A DNA stretch of 64,000 bases from UBA10649 sp963700255 (lineage in GTDB: Bacteria > Actinomycetota > Actinomycetes > S36-B12), in contig CAVOWW010000050.1 of the NCBI GenBank assembly GCA_963700255.1, forward strand, positions 108,234 through 172,233. Reading direction: 5' to 3'. This document shows, one piece after another, positions 52,208 through 63,915 of this stretch. The notes beneath the pieces are model-generated. The model made no database searches. It was not told the DNA's origin and was given only the letters and a program-made list of their open reading frames with translations. The first letter of the stretch is position 1. Each line of letters starts with the position of its first letter. The position numbers and the translations under genes are program-made.

Positions 52208-54402
52208 CAGCCCTCCAGTGTGTGCGTGAGCGCATTCTCCAGCCCGGAGGCCAGGAGCGCGGTGAAGCCGTCGAGGCCGACGACGGGAACGCCCAGGCTG
52301 AGCGCCTTGTCGAGCTTGGAGCCGGCGTTGTCGCCAGCCACGACCAGCTGGGTCTTCTTCGACACCGACGACGCCACCTTGCCGCCCAGGTCGGTCACGG
52401 CTGCAGCGGCGGAGTCGCGGGTGAAGCCCTCCAGGGACCCGGTGATGACGACCGTGACGCCTGCGAGCGGCTGCGGGCCCACGTGGACGATCTCGTCGGC
52501 CATCCGCACGCCACCGCGTCGCCACTTCTCGACGATGTCGCGGTGCCAGTCCTCCTCGAACCACTCGCGGACGGCCTCGGCGATGACGCCGCCGACGCCG
52601 TCGGTGCCGGCCAGCTCCTCGACGGACGCCTCGATGACTGCGTCGAGCGAGCCGAACCGCCGGGCCAGGCCCTGGGCGGCCGTCGGCCCCACGTGGCGGA
52701 TCGAGAGGGCGACCAGGACGCGCCACAGCGGCTGCTGCCGGGCCACGTCGAGGTTCGCCAGCATCGCTCGGGCGTTCTCGGAGAGCTGGACGCCCTCCTC
52801 CCCCTTGCCCGGCTCCCGGGTGAAGAAGGGGCAGCGCAGCAGGTCGGCATCGGTGAGCAGGAACAGGTCGCCCTCGTCCTGCACCAGGCCGCACTCGAGC
52901 ATCGCGATGGCCGCCTTGTAGCCGAGGCCCTCGATGTCGAAGGCTCCCCGGGACGCGACGTGGAACAGCCGCTCGCGCATCTGTGCCGGGCAGCTGCGCG
53001 CGTTGGGACAGCGGATGTCCTTGTCGCCCTCCTTCTCCGGCTTGAGCGCCGTGCCGCACTCGGGGCAGCGGGTGGGCATGACGAACGCCCGCTCGCTGCC
53101 GTCGCGCTCCTCCAGCACCGGTCCCAGCACCTCGGGGATGACGTCTCCGGCCTTGCGCAGGAACACCATGTCGCCGATGAGCACGCCCTTGCGCCCACCT
53201 CGAAGGCGTTGTGCAACGTGGCCATGGAAACGGTCGATCCGGCCACGCGCACGGGCTCCATCACGGCGAACGGGGTCACGCGCCCCGTACGACCGACGTT
53301 GACCTGGATGTCGTTCAGCCGCGTGCGCACGACCTCGGGCGGGTACTTGTAGGCGATCGCCCAGCGGGGCGCCCTCGACGTCTCGCCCAGCTGCTGCTGC
53401 AGGGAGATGTCGTCGACCTTGATGACGACCCCGTCGATCTCGTGCTCGACGTCGTGGCGGTGCTCGCCGTAGTAGGCGATGAAGTCGAGGACCCCCGCCG
53501 CATCCGGGTGGACGCGGGCGCGTGAGCTCACGGGCAGCCCCAGGTCGCCGAGCACCGCGTAGCCGTCGCTCTGCCTCTCGATGGTGACGCCCTCGACCGC
53601 GCCGATCCCGTGGACTGTCAGCCGCAGCCCGTCGAGGCGGGTGACCGCACGTGCCAGCTCCGCCTCCATCCGGGCGATCCGCCCCTCCGCCCGCTCGCCG
53701 GTGCGGCCGTCGGCCCGGGCCGCAGCGAGCTCGGCCTCACGCCGGTCGACGCGCTGGCGCAGCGAGCCGGCCGCGGTGTTCCTCGGGTTGGCGAAGGCGG
53801 GCAGGCCCATGTCCTGCTGCTCGGCGTTGATGCGCTCGAAGTCGGCGACCGGCAGGAACACCTCGCCCCGCACCTCGAGCAGGCGCGGGACCGGCTTGCC
53901 GGAGGCGGACGCGAGCCGACGCGGCACCGAGGGGATGTAGCGCACGTTGTAGGTGACGTCCTCCCCGACGCGCCCGTCACCGCGGGTCGCCAGCGTGGTG
54001 AGGGCGCCGTCGACATAGACCGCATCCACCGCCAGGCCGTCGATCTTCAGCTCGCACAGCAGGTCGGGCAGCGACCCGAGCCCTGACTCCACCCGATCGA
54101 GCCAGGCAGCCAGCTCGTCCGTGTCGAAGGCGTTGTCCAGCGAGTAGAGCCGCTGCAGGTGCTCGACCGGCTCGAACATCTCCGACCGCTGGCCGCCCAC
54201 CGTCTGGGTCGGCGACTCCCCGCTCACCAGATGCGGGTTCGCCTGCTCCAGGGCCGACAGCTCCGCGTAGAGCACGTCGTACTCGGCATCCGACAGGGTC
54301 GGCGCATCGTGCTGGTAGTAGGCCGCACGCGCCGCGTTGATGACGTCGACGAGCTCGGTCCAGCGTGCGCGCGCCCCGGGCGACCGCCGACTCACCCGCC
54401 AT
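52207..54402 (-). CDS. ligA: NAD-dependent DNA ligase, one insertion and one deletion
   Basis: Essential replicative ligase, about 731 aa. N-terminal NAD domain (AYYQHDAPTLSDAEYDVLYAEL), adenylated lysine in CELKIDGLAVD, OB fold, zinc finger CPECG...CPNARSCP, HhH and a C-terminal BRCT (VTVVITGSLEGFTRDSAA). ATG 54402 is chosen for its GGAGGGAGG ribosome-binding site. The frame gains a base just after the start (about 54366-54385) and loses one near 53190 (between FEVG and KGVLIGDMV). The two cancel. A charged insert near RREAELAAARADGRTGERAE follows the ligase core. Confidence 0.92.
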
Positions 54403-55442
54403 CGCTCGGCCTCCCTCCGGTCGTCGTCATCGTGCCGCAGCACCCTGCCCACGGCCCGGCAGGCCGCGAGGGCCGTGCGCGCCCACTCCGGGCTCGCCCC
54501 GGCGAGGCCGCAGGTCGGAGTCACGGCCACCTGGGCGAGCCAACGGTCGTCCTCCATGCCGAGTCGGTGGAGCAGTGCGCGCAGGGAGGCACTGGCAGCA
54601 GTATCCGCCAGCGGTCCGACACCCGTCGACGGCACGACGCCCGCCAGGATGCCGATACCCGCCTCGAAGGCCAGCCCGAGGTCCTCGTCGATCGCATCCC
54701 CCACCAGGGCAAGGTCGATGCTCACGAACTCCGCCCCCGACGAGCGCAGGAGCGGTACGTGCGGGTCCTCGGCACAGCAGTGCACGCCCGGGACGGCGCC
54801 CGCGTCGGCGATGCGGGAGAGGACGTGACCGAGCACCCGCTCCGCCACCTGCGCGTCGACCGCACGGTACGACGACAGCCCGCTCGCCGTGCCGATGCGA
54901 CCGGCCAGGACCGCGGGCAGGCCGGGCTCGTCGAGCTGCACGACGACGGCCGAGGCGCCCGGCAGCCGCCGGCGCACATCGGCCACGTGGCCGACGACCG
55001 CCTCCCCCAGGGCCTGGGCGATGTCCCATGCGGCCGCGGGATCGCGCAGGGCCCGCTCCCCCGTCATCAGCTCGATGGCCGCCGTCAGCGTCCACGGACC
55101 GGCGACCTGGACCTTGACGGGGCCGTCGTACCCGACCGCCGACTCCTCGAGGGCGTCGAGGTCCTCCCCGAGGAAGGACACCGCCCGTCGCATCTCCCGC
55201 CCAAGCCCCGCCGTGAAGCGCCAGCCGTCAGGAGTGGTCTCGAGCCCCATCCCCGAGCTCACCGACGCCAGCAGTCCGCCGGTCCGCCCGATGATGTCGG
55301 CCCCGGGTCCCCGGGCGGGGAGCTCGGCGACATGCAGGAAGCCCGGCAGCTCGCCGGCGATGATCCGGGTGGCCTCCAGCGCCGACGTGCCGGGCATGGA
55401 GCCCACCCCGGTGGCGGTGGCGGGCGTCCAGGGCAGGGTCAT
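54392..55442 (-). CDS. Cobalamin-independent methionine synthase-like protein
   Basis: About 345 aa, related to the MetE C-terminal barrel; positional homologue of Rv3015c. PWTPATATGVGSMPGTSALEA start; zinc ligands visible as VHCCAEDPHV (H, C) and TPTCGLAG (C). It lacks the N-terminal MetE half, so a full methionine synthase role is doubtful; a methyltransfer role is possible. ATG 55442 overlaps the mnmA stop. The frame as read runs without stop into ligA; I place the end at a TGA (54392-54394) that needs one +1 shift just upstream and overlaps the ligA start by 11 bp. Confidence 0.75.
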
Positions 55443-56574
55443 CGACCCGACCCGGCGAGGTCACAAGCGGGCGCATCGGACGTCCCGGCGGCCATCACGT
55501 GACGGGTGGCGTCCACCGTGGCCGAGCCGACCACGCGGGTGCCCTCGTAGAGGACGACCGCCTGGCCGGCGGCGAGGCCCCGGATCGGCTCCTCGAGGTC
55601 GACGACGAGCCGGTCGCCCGCCATCCGCGCCCGGGCGGCGACGGGGATCCCGTGCGCGCGCACCTGGGCGAGCACCCCGACGGGGTCGCTCCCGACAGGC
55701 GGACCGGCCCAGACGACCCGGATGCCCTCGATGACGTCGACGTCGAGGAGTGCTGGGCGGCCCCACTCGCACCGTGCTGGTCGAGATGTCGACATCGACC
55801 ACGTACCTCGGGGCGCCGTCGGCCGCGGGGACCCGCAGGTTGAGCCCTCGGCGCTGCCCGATCGTGAAGGCGTGAGCACCCTCGTGCCGGGCCAGGACCT
55901 CGCCCGTGGTCGCATCGACGATGTCCCCGGGAGCCGCGCCGACCCGGGACCTGACGAAGGCGGCGGTGTCGCCGTCGGGGATGAAGCAGATGTCGTGACT
56001 GTCGGGCTTCCGAGCGACCTGCAGGCCTCGGCGCTCTGCCTCGTCGCGGACGACGTCCTTGACGTCCCCGCCGAGCGGGAACGCCGAATGGGCGAGCTGG
56101 GTCGCCGTGAGGACTCCGAGGACGTAGGACTGGTCCTTGGCCGGATCGACCGCGCGGTGCAGCTCCGGTCCGTCGGGCCCTGGATGATGCGCGCGTAATG
56201 GCCGGTGGCCACCACGTCGAAGTCCATCGCGAGCGCCCGGTCGAGCACAGCGGAGAATTGATCTTCTCGTTGCAGCGCAGGCACGGGTTGGGGGTCCGCC
56301 CGTTGCGGTACTCGTCGACGAAGTCGGCGATCACGTCGTCACGGAAGCGCTCGGACAGGTCCCAGACGTAGAACGGGATGCCGAGCTGGTCCGCCACGCG
56401 GCGCGCGTCCCTGGCGTCATCGAGGGTGCAGCAGCCACGCGACCCGGATCCGGGGGTCGAGCCCGAGCGCGACAGCGCCAGGTGCACGCCCACCACCTCG
56501 TGGCCCTCGTCGACCATGCGTGCGGCGGCGACCGAGGAGTCGACACCGCCCGACATCGCTGCGATGACGCGCAT
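55439..56574 (-). CDS. mnmA: tRNA-specific 2-thiouridylase, three frameshifts
   Basis: Thiolates U34 of tRNA-Glu, -Gln and -Lys with sulfur from IscS. PP-loop AAMSGGVDSSVAAARM; catalytic cysteines in NPCLRCNEKI and HDICFIPDGD; C-terminal beta barrel TIGQRRGLNLRVPA. The sequence needs one missing base near 56258 (EKI/FSAVLDRA), one missing near 56182 (YARII/GPDGPELHRA) and one extra G in the run 55761-55764 (VRVG/RPALLDVDVIEG). Every segment is conserved. ATG 56574 lies 1 bp from the iscS stop, a typical iscS-mnmA pair. Confidence 0.9.
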
Positions 56575-56575
56575 G

Positions 56576-57771
56576 TCAGCCGACCCTGGACGCGAGGGAC
56601 CCTGCTCGCCGTGCCCTCTCGACAGCCCCCGGCAGGGCCGACAGCACCGCATCCACGTCGGCCTGCGTCGATCCCTCGCCGAGGCTGAAGCGCAGGGACG
56701 ACCGGGCGACCGACTCGTCGACGCCCATGGCCAGCAGCACGTGGCTCGGCTCGGGGATCCCGGCCGTGCAGGCCGAGCCGGTGGAGCAGTCGACGCCCGC
56801 CGCGTCCATCAGCATGAGCAGCAGGTCACCCTCGCAGCCGGGGAAGGACAGGTGGGCGTTGCCCGGCAGGCGCTCGTCCGCACCGATGCCCGGGTCGCCG
56901 TTGAGGATCGCATCGGGCACGGCCTCGAGCACGCCGCGCACGAGGTGCTCGCGCAGCGCGGCCAGCCGGGGTCATCCGCTCGGGCTGACCGGACACGGCC
57001 AGCTCGACGGCGACCGCGAAGGCCGCTATGGCCGGGGCATCGAGCGTGCCGATCGGACCTCGCGCTCCTGCCCGCCACCATGGAGGACGGGGGTGAGCGC
57101 CGTGCGCGGATCGGCGATGAGCGCGCCCACCCCGAACGGGCCGCCGATCTTGTGGCTGCTGATCGTCGCGGCATCGGCGCCGAGCGCGCCGAAGTCGACG
57201 GGCAGGTAGCCGAGCGCCTGCACCGCGTCGGTGTGGAAGGGGAACCCCCGCAGCGCGGCACATCGCAGCGATCTCCTGGACCGGCTGGACCGTGCCGATC
57301 TCGTTGTTGGCCCACATGACGGTGCACAGCGCCACGGCGGACGGGTCGGCGAGTCCGGCGGCGACGGCATCGAGATCCACGCGGCCGAGGCCGTCGACGG
57401 GCAGCCAGGTGATCCCGGCTGACTGCTCCTCGCCCAGCCACATGACGGGGTCGAGGACGGCATGGTGCTCGATTGACGACGCCAGGACACGGTCGCGCAC
57501 CCAGCTCGCGCCGCCGGGACCAGAACAGCCCCTTCACCGCGAGGTTGTCGGCCTCCGTGCCTCCGGAGGTGAACACGACGGCGCTCGGCCGCACGCCCAG
57601 CAGCGCGGCTATCGACTCGCGCGACTCCTCGACGACACGGCGTGCCCGGCGACCCGAGGTGTGCAGGGACGAGGGGTTGCCCACGTGCGCCGACTGTGCG
57701 ACCCACTCATCACGGACAGCCGGCAGCATCGGCGTCGTCGCCGCATGGTCCAGATAGGCCCGGTCGTCCAC
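56576..57771 (-). CDS. iscS: Cysteine desulfurase, four frameshifts
   Basis: PLP enzyme delivering sulfur to MnmA and Fe-S assembly, about 398 aa. YLDHAATTPMLPAVRDEW, TSGGTEADNLAVKG, SSIEHHAVLDPV, VMWANNEIGTVQPV, HTDAVQALGYLPVDF, PLP lysine in ISSHKIGGPFGVG, catalytic Cys in CSTGSACTAG. Frame changes: extra base near 57517, extra C in 57239-57242, missing base near 57048, extra base in 56968-56971. Start uncertain: GTG 57771 is used; a TTG at 57780 is possible. Begins 11 bp after fixB. Confidence 0.9.
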
Positions 57772-57782
57772 GACGGCCAATG

Positions 57783-58753
57783 CTAGTCAGGTGCCTTGAG
57801 CTGGCCCGGTTCTTGATCTCGTCCGTCAGCTGCGGCACGACGGTGAAGAGGTCGCCGACGACGCCATAGTCGGCGAGCTCGAAGATCGGGGCCTCGGGAT
57901 CCTTGTTGACCACGATGATCGTCTTGGACGTCTGCATCCCGGCCCGGTGCTGGATCGCGCCGGAGATCCCGTTCGCGATGTACAGCTGCGGCGACACCGT
58001 CTTGCCGGTCTGCCCCACCTGGAACTGGTGCGGGTACCAGCCCGCATCCGTCGCCGCCCGGCTCGCGCCCACTGCAGCACCGAGGGAGTCAGCGAGAGCC
58101 TCGATCACGCCGAAACCCTCCGCACCACCGACGCCGCGGCCACCGGAGACCACGATCGCGGCCTCCGTCAGCTCCGGGCGACCACCCTTCGCAGCCACGG
58201 TGCGGCCGGTGACGGTGGCCTTCGTGGCGGCGTCGGACAGCGTCACGGCGACGTCGACCCGGGCCGGAGAGGCCGGTGCCGGCTCCGGGGCCACCGAGTT
58301 GCCGCGGACCGCGAAGATCGGGGTTCCGCTGATGACGCGCGAGTGGACGACGGTGGAGCCGCCGAACACCGACTGCGTCGCGGTGAGAGAGGCATCGATG
58401 TCGACCGCATCGGTGATGACGCCCGACCCAGTGCGCACGGCCAGGCGGCCGGCGGCCTCCTTGCCATCGGCCGTGGAGGGTACGAGTACCGCGATCGGCG
58501 CCTTCTCGGCGACGAGCTGCGCGAGCACCTCGGCCTTGGGCGCGACCGGATGCGCCGCCAGGGCAGCGTCGCCCGCCACGTACACGGTGGTCGCACCGAA
58601 CTCGCCCAGAGCAGCAACAGCCTCGTCGGTGATGCCGGGGCCGACCCACACAGCGCTCGGCTCCCCGAGCCGGCGTGCGAGGGTCAGCAGCTCGCTGGTG
58701 ACCTTCTTGACAGACCCGTCGGACTGCTCGACCAGGACCAGGACCTCACCCAT
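57783..58753 (-). CDS. fixB: Electron transfer flavoprotein alpha subunit, frameshift at the end
   Basis: FAD-binding subunit (about 324 aa) passing electrons from acyl-CoA dehydrogenases. VLVLVEQSDGSVKKVTSELL start; FAD domain VSGGRGVGGAEGFGVIEALAD, VGASRAATDAGW, QVGQTGKTVSPQLYIANGISGAIQH, VVNKDPEAPIFELADYGVVGDL. As read, the frame runs into iscS. Restoring one base near 57805 gives ...KNRAQLKAPD and a TAG at 57783-57785, the expected end. ATG 58753 with GAGGAAGAA. Downstream of fixA. Confidence 0.94.
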
Positions 58754-58792
58754 AACTTGTTCTTCCTCTTCTTCAGGTCGGGACGCTCGGAC

Positions 58793-59572
58793 TCAGATGA
58801 ACTTGTGATCGGACAGGAACGCGGCGACCTTGGCGCCACCGTCGCCCTCGTCCGTGACGACGGTGCCCGCCGCCTTGGGGGGACGTGCGGCGAAGTCGGC
58901 CACCTGGCTCCACGCCGCCGACAGGCCCAGCTTCGAGGCATCGAGCCCGGCATCGGCGATGGACAGCGTCTCGACCGGCTTCTTCTTCGCAGCCATGATC
59001 CCCTTGAACGACGGGTAGCGCGGCTCGTTGATCTTCTCCACGACGCTGAGCACGACGGGCAGTGCCGCCTCGACGGTGTCGTATCCGGTCTCGGTGACCC
59101 GATTGATCGTGATCACGCTGCCCTCGACGTCGACCTTCTGCGCGAACGTGAGCTGAGCCACCCCCAGCCGCTCGGCGACCATCGCCGGCACGACGCTCAT
59201 GCGCGCGTCGGTCGACTCCGAGCCGAAGATGACCAGGTCGAAGCCACGGCCCTTGAGGACCTCGGCGAGTGCGTAGCTGGTGGCCAGCGCGTCGGAGCCG
59301 TGCAGGCCTTCGTCGACGAGATGCACCCCCGAGTCGGCGCCCATGCTCAGCGCCTTGCGCACGGTCTCTCCCGCACGCTCCGGACCCATCGTCACGACGA
59401 CGACCTCGCCGCCATGCGCTTCTGCGAGCTTCAGGGCCTCCTCGACGGCGTACTCGTCGAGCTCGTTCATCACCCCGTCCGCGGCGTCACGATCGAGCGT
59501 GGAGTCCGACGCCTGCAGCGTCTTCTCCGCCCACGTGTCTGGAACCTGCTTCACGCACACCGCGATCTTCAT
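58793..59572 (-). CDS. fixA: Electron transfer flavoprotein beta subunit
   Basis: AMP-binding subunit of ETF, 259 aa. MKIAVCVKQVPDTWAEKTL, LDRDAADGVMNELDEYAVEEALKL, VVVTMGPERAGETVRKALSMGAD, VIFGSESTDARMSVVPAMVAERLG. AGGAGG lies 9 nt before ATG 59572. First gene of fixA-fixB. The promoter carries a perfect palindrome overlapping the -10 box. Confidence 0.95.
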   Translation of the reverse strand: MKIAVCVKQVPDTWAEKTLQASDSTLDRDAADGVMNELDEYAVEEALKLAEAHGGEVVVVTMGPERAGETVRKALSMGADSGVHLVDEGLHGSDALATSYALAEVLKGRGFDLVIFGSESTDARMSVVPAMVAERLGVAQLTFAQKVDVEGSVITINRVTETGYDTVEAALPVVLSVVEKINEPRYPSFKGIMAAKKKPVETLSIADAGLDASKLGLSAAWSQVADFAARPPKAAGTVVTDEGDGGAKVAAFLSDHKFI

Positions 59573-59602
59573 GGGGGTGATCCTCCTGGAGACGGTCGTT
59601 AG

Positions 59603-59620
59603 TTACTCGCGAGTAATATA
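59603..59620 (-). promoter_or_regulatory. fixAB promoter with 14-bp palindromic operator
   Basis: TTACTCGCGAGTAA (59603-59616) is a perfect palindrome overlapping TATATT (59615-59620, minus strand), a good -10 box about 45 nt before the fixA ATG. The layout fits a TetR-type repressor of fatty-acid oxidation genes; the regulator is not in this window. Confidence 0.6.
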
Positions 59621-59625
59621 GCCCA

Positions 59626-60828
59626 TCACTGCGCTGCCGCACGGCGAGCGGGCTGCCCGCGGACCACCCCACGGTAGACCGCTTCGGTCTGCTCCGCGAT
59701 GGTGGGCCATCCGTACCGCACGCGCACATCGGCGCGAGCCAGCCCGGCCCGCCGCCGAGCCTCGCGCGGGTCGGACAGGGCCTCGCGCAGGGCGTCGGAC
59801 AATTCCGCCGCATCGCCCGGGGTGAACTGCCAGCCGGTCTCCCCGTCGTCCACGATCGTGGCCAGCCCGCCCGTGCCTGCGACGACCAGCGGCGCCCCGA
59901 GCACGATGGCCTCGAGGGCCACGAACCCGAACGGCTCGTACAGGGACGGCACGACCGCGACGTCGGCCGCCGCCACGAGCGCCCGCAGGTCCGTCTCGGA
60001 CACGTGACCGAGGAACGTGATCGCGTCGCCGAGCCGACGCCGGCGGGCGTGCGCACGAAGCTCGCGCTCCGCGCCGCCCTCGCCGATGATCACCGCATGC
60101 ACCCCGGGAACGCTGCGCCGAAGTCCGGGCATCGCATCGATCAGGGTCTGGACTCCCTTCTCGACCTCCAGCCGCCCCGCGAACACGACCAGCGGGGATC
60201 CGTAGCGACGGCGCATCGTGCGGCGGCGCGCGTCGGTGGTCCGCCACTCGTCGGGATCGATGCCGTTGGGGATGACCGCGATGCCCTTGACATCCCGGCC
60301 GAACAGGCTCGCCACCTCATCGCGCATGAAGTCGCTGCAGACGATGACCGCATCGGCGTGCCGCACTGCCCAGTCCTCGGTGGAGTCGATGTCACGCGAC
60401 AGATCCGTGGTGAGGACGCCGCGCTGCCTCCCCGACTCCGTGGCGTGCACCGTCAGCACGAAGGGGATGCGCACGGCCTCCTGCACCAGGACCGCCGCCT
60501 GGGCAACAAGCCAGTCGTGGCCGTGGACGACGTCCGGCTGCCACCCATGGGCAAGGGCGATCCCCGCACGCGCGACAGCGACGTTGAACCCGAACGCCCA
60601 CTCGATGAAGCGCTCGCGCCAGTCGGCGACGTCGGGGGCGTCGCGCGCGACGCGGATGATGCGAACCCCGTTCACGACCTCGTTCGCCGCGTACCCGTTG
60701 GCCGCCTGGGTGATGACGACGACGTCGTCCCCCCGTGCCGCCTGGTTCTCGGCCAGGGCATGCACATGCCGGCCGAGCCCGCCGTACATCACGGGCGGGT
60801 ACTCCCAGGACAGGTGAAGGATGCGCAT
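59626..60828 (-). CDS. GT4 glycogen synthase-like alpha-glucosyltransferase
   Basis: GT-B glycosyltransferase of 400 aa, positional homologue of Rv3032, which builds alpha-1,4-glucan/methylglucose lipopolysaccharide precursors. MRILHLSWEYPPVMYGGLGRHVHAL start, VHGHDWL, IPNGIDPDEW, FAGRLEVEKGVQ (phosphate grip), EX7E motif in SLYEPFGFVALEAI. Cytoplasmic. Begins 2 bp after the enoyl-CoA hydratase stop on the same strand. Confidence 0.88.
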   Translation of the reverse strand: MRILHLSWEYPPVMYGGLGRHVHALAENQAARGDDVVVITQAANGYAANEVVNGVRIIRVARDAPDVADWRERFIEWAFGFNVAVARAGIALAHGWQPDVVHGHDWLVAQAAVLVQEAVRIPFVLTVHATESGRQRGVLTTDLSRDIDSTEDWAVRHADAVIVCSDFMRDEVASLFGRDVKGIAVIPNGIDPDEWRTTDARRRTMRRRYGSPLVVFAGRLEVEKGVQTLIDAMPGLRRSVPGVHAVIIGEGGAERELRAHARRRRLGDAITFLGHVSETDLRALVAAADVAVVPSLYEPFGFVALEAIVLGAPLVVAGTGGLATIVDDGETGWQFTPGDAAELSDALREALSDPREARRRAGLARADVRVRYGWPTIAEQTEAVYRGVVRGQPARRAAAQ

Positions 60829-60830
60829 GG

Positions 60831-61604
60831 CTAGTTCCCGGTGAACTCCGCCGGGCGCTTCTCCATGAAGGCCGACATCCCGATCGCCTGGTCGTCAGTC
60901 GCGAACAGCGCGGCGAATCGCACCCGCTCGATGTCCAGCCCGGTCGCGAGGTCGGTGTCGAGGCCGTGGTCGATCGCCTCCTTGGCGGCGCGCAGGGCGA
61001 GTGCCGGGCCCTTGGCGAGCCGGCTGGCCAGCTCCTGCGCGGCAGCGAACACGCCGGCCGGGGGCGCCACCTGGTTGGCGAGCCCGATCGCGAGAGCCTC
61101 GGCCGCATCGACCTGCCGGCCCGTGAAGATCAGCTCCTTGGCACGCGCGACGCCCACGAGGCGCGGCAGTCGCTGCGTGCCGCCTGCGCCCGGGATGACC
61201 CCGAGGAGGATCTCGGGCTGGCCGAGCCTGGCGTCGTCGGCCACGATCCGCAGGTCGCAGCACAGCGCCAGCTCGCAGCCGCCGCCGAGGGCGTAGCCCG
61301 TCACGGCCGCGATGGTCGGCTGCGGGATGCGCGCCACGGCGGTGAAGCAGTCCTGGAGGCCGACCGAGGCGCGCAGCATGTCCTGATAGGTCATGCCCCC
61401 CATCTCCTTGATGTCTGCGCCAGCGGCGAAGACCTTCGGGCCGCCGTAGAGGATCACGGCGCCCACGTCCGACCGCTGGGAGACGAGCTCCGCCGCTTCG
61501 CGGATCTCGCGCTGCATCTGCAGGGACAGCGCGTTCATCGGAGGGCGCTGCAGCAGGATCGTCGCGACGCCCTGCTCGACATCGACCGAGATGAACTCCG
61601 CCAT
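60831..61604 (-). CDS. Enoyl-CoA hydratase/isomerase
   Basis: Crotonase-fold enzyme of 257 aa, probably beta-oxidation. First oxyanion segment KVFAAGADIKEMGG; second TGYALGGGCELALCCD; catalytic Glu in LGQPEILLGVIPGAGGTQRL. All hydratase-typical residues are present. GGAGGAAG ribosome-binding site before ATG 61604. Upstream of the GT4 gene and near fixAB, which would take its pathway's electrons. Confidence 0.93.
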   Translation of the reverse strand: MAEFISVDVEQGVATILLQRPPMNALSLQMQREIREAAELVSQRSDVGAVILYGGPKVFAAGADIKEMGGMTYQDMLRASVGLQDCFTAVARIPQPTIAAVTGYALGGGCELALCCDLRIVADDARLGQPEILLGVIPGAGGTQRLPRLVGVARAKELIFTGRQVDAAEALAIGLANQVAPPAGVFAAAQELASRLAKGPALALRAAKEAIDHGLDTDLATGLDIERVRFAALFATDDQAIGMSAFMEKRPAEFTGN

Positions 61605-61691
61605 GGCACTTCCTCCGGATCCATGCGCGGGTCGTTCCCGCGACGTCACCGCCGAGCGTAGTGGCGCGACGAGACTCGGCATCCCGGGCTG

Positions 61692-61697
61692 TAGCGT
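61692..61697 (+). promoter_or_regulatory. -10 box of glgX, leaderless
   Basis: TAGCGT, exactly 6 nt before the GTG at 61704. No ribosome-binding site. Confidence 0.55.
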
Positions 61698-61703
61698 GTG
61701 CGC

Positions 61704-63839
<2,136 letters not shown>

Positions 63840-63915
63840 CCCGACCAGTCGCGTCACCACCTCCGTGGGCCGCGCCCGTCGGGAATCCCCGTGGCTGCGC
63901 TGACACCATGAGCGC

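Noticed and set aside
54392..55442. SAM or cobalamin riboswitch near the MetE-like gene
   Set aside because: The gene is translationally overlapped with mnmA upstream, leaving no leader for a riboswitch.
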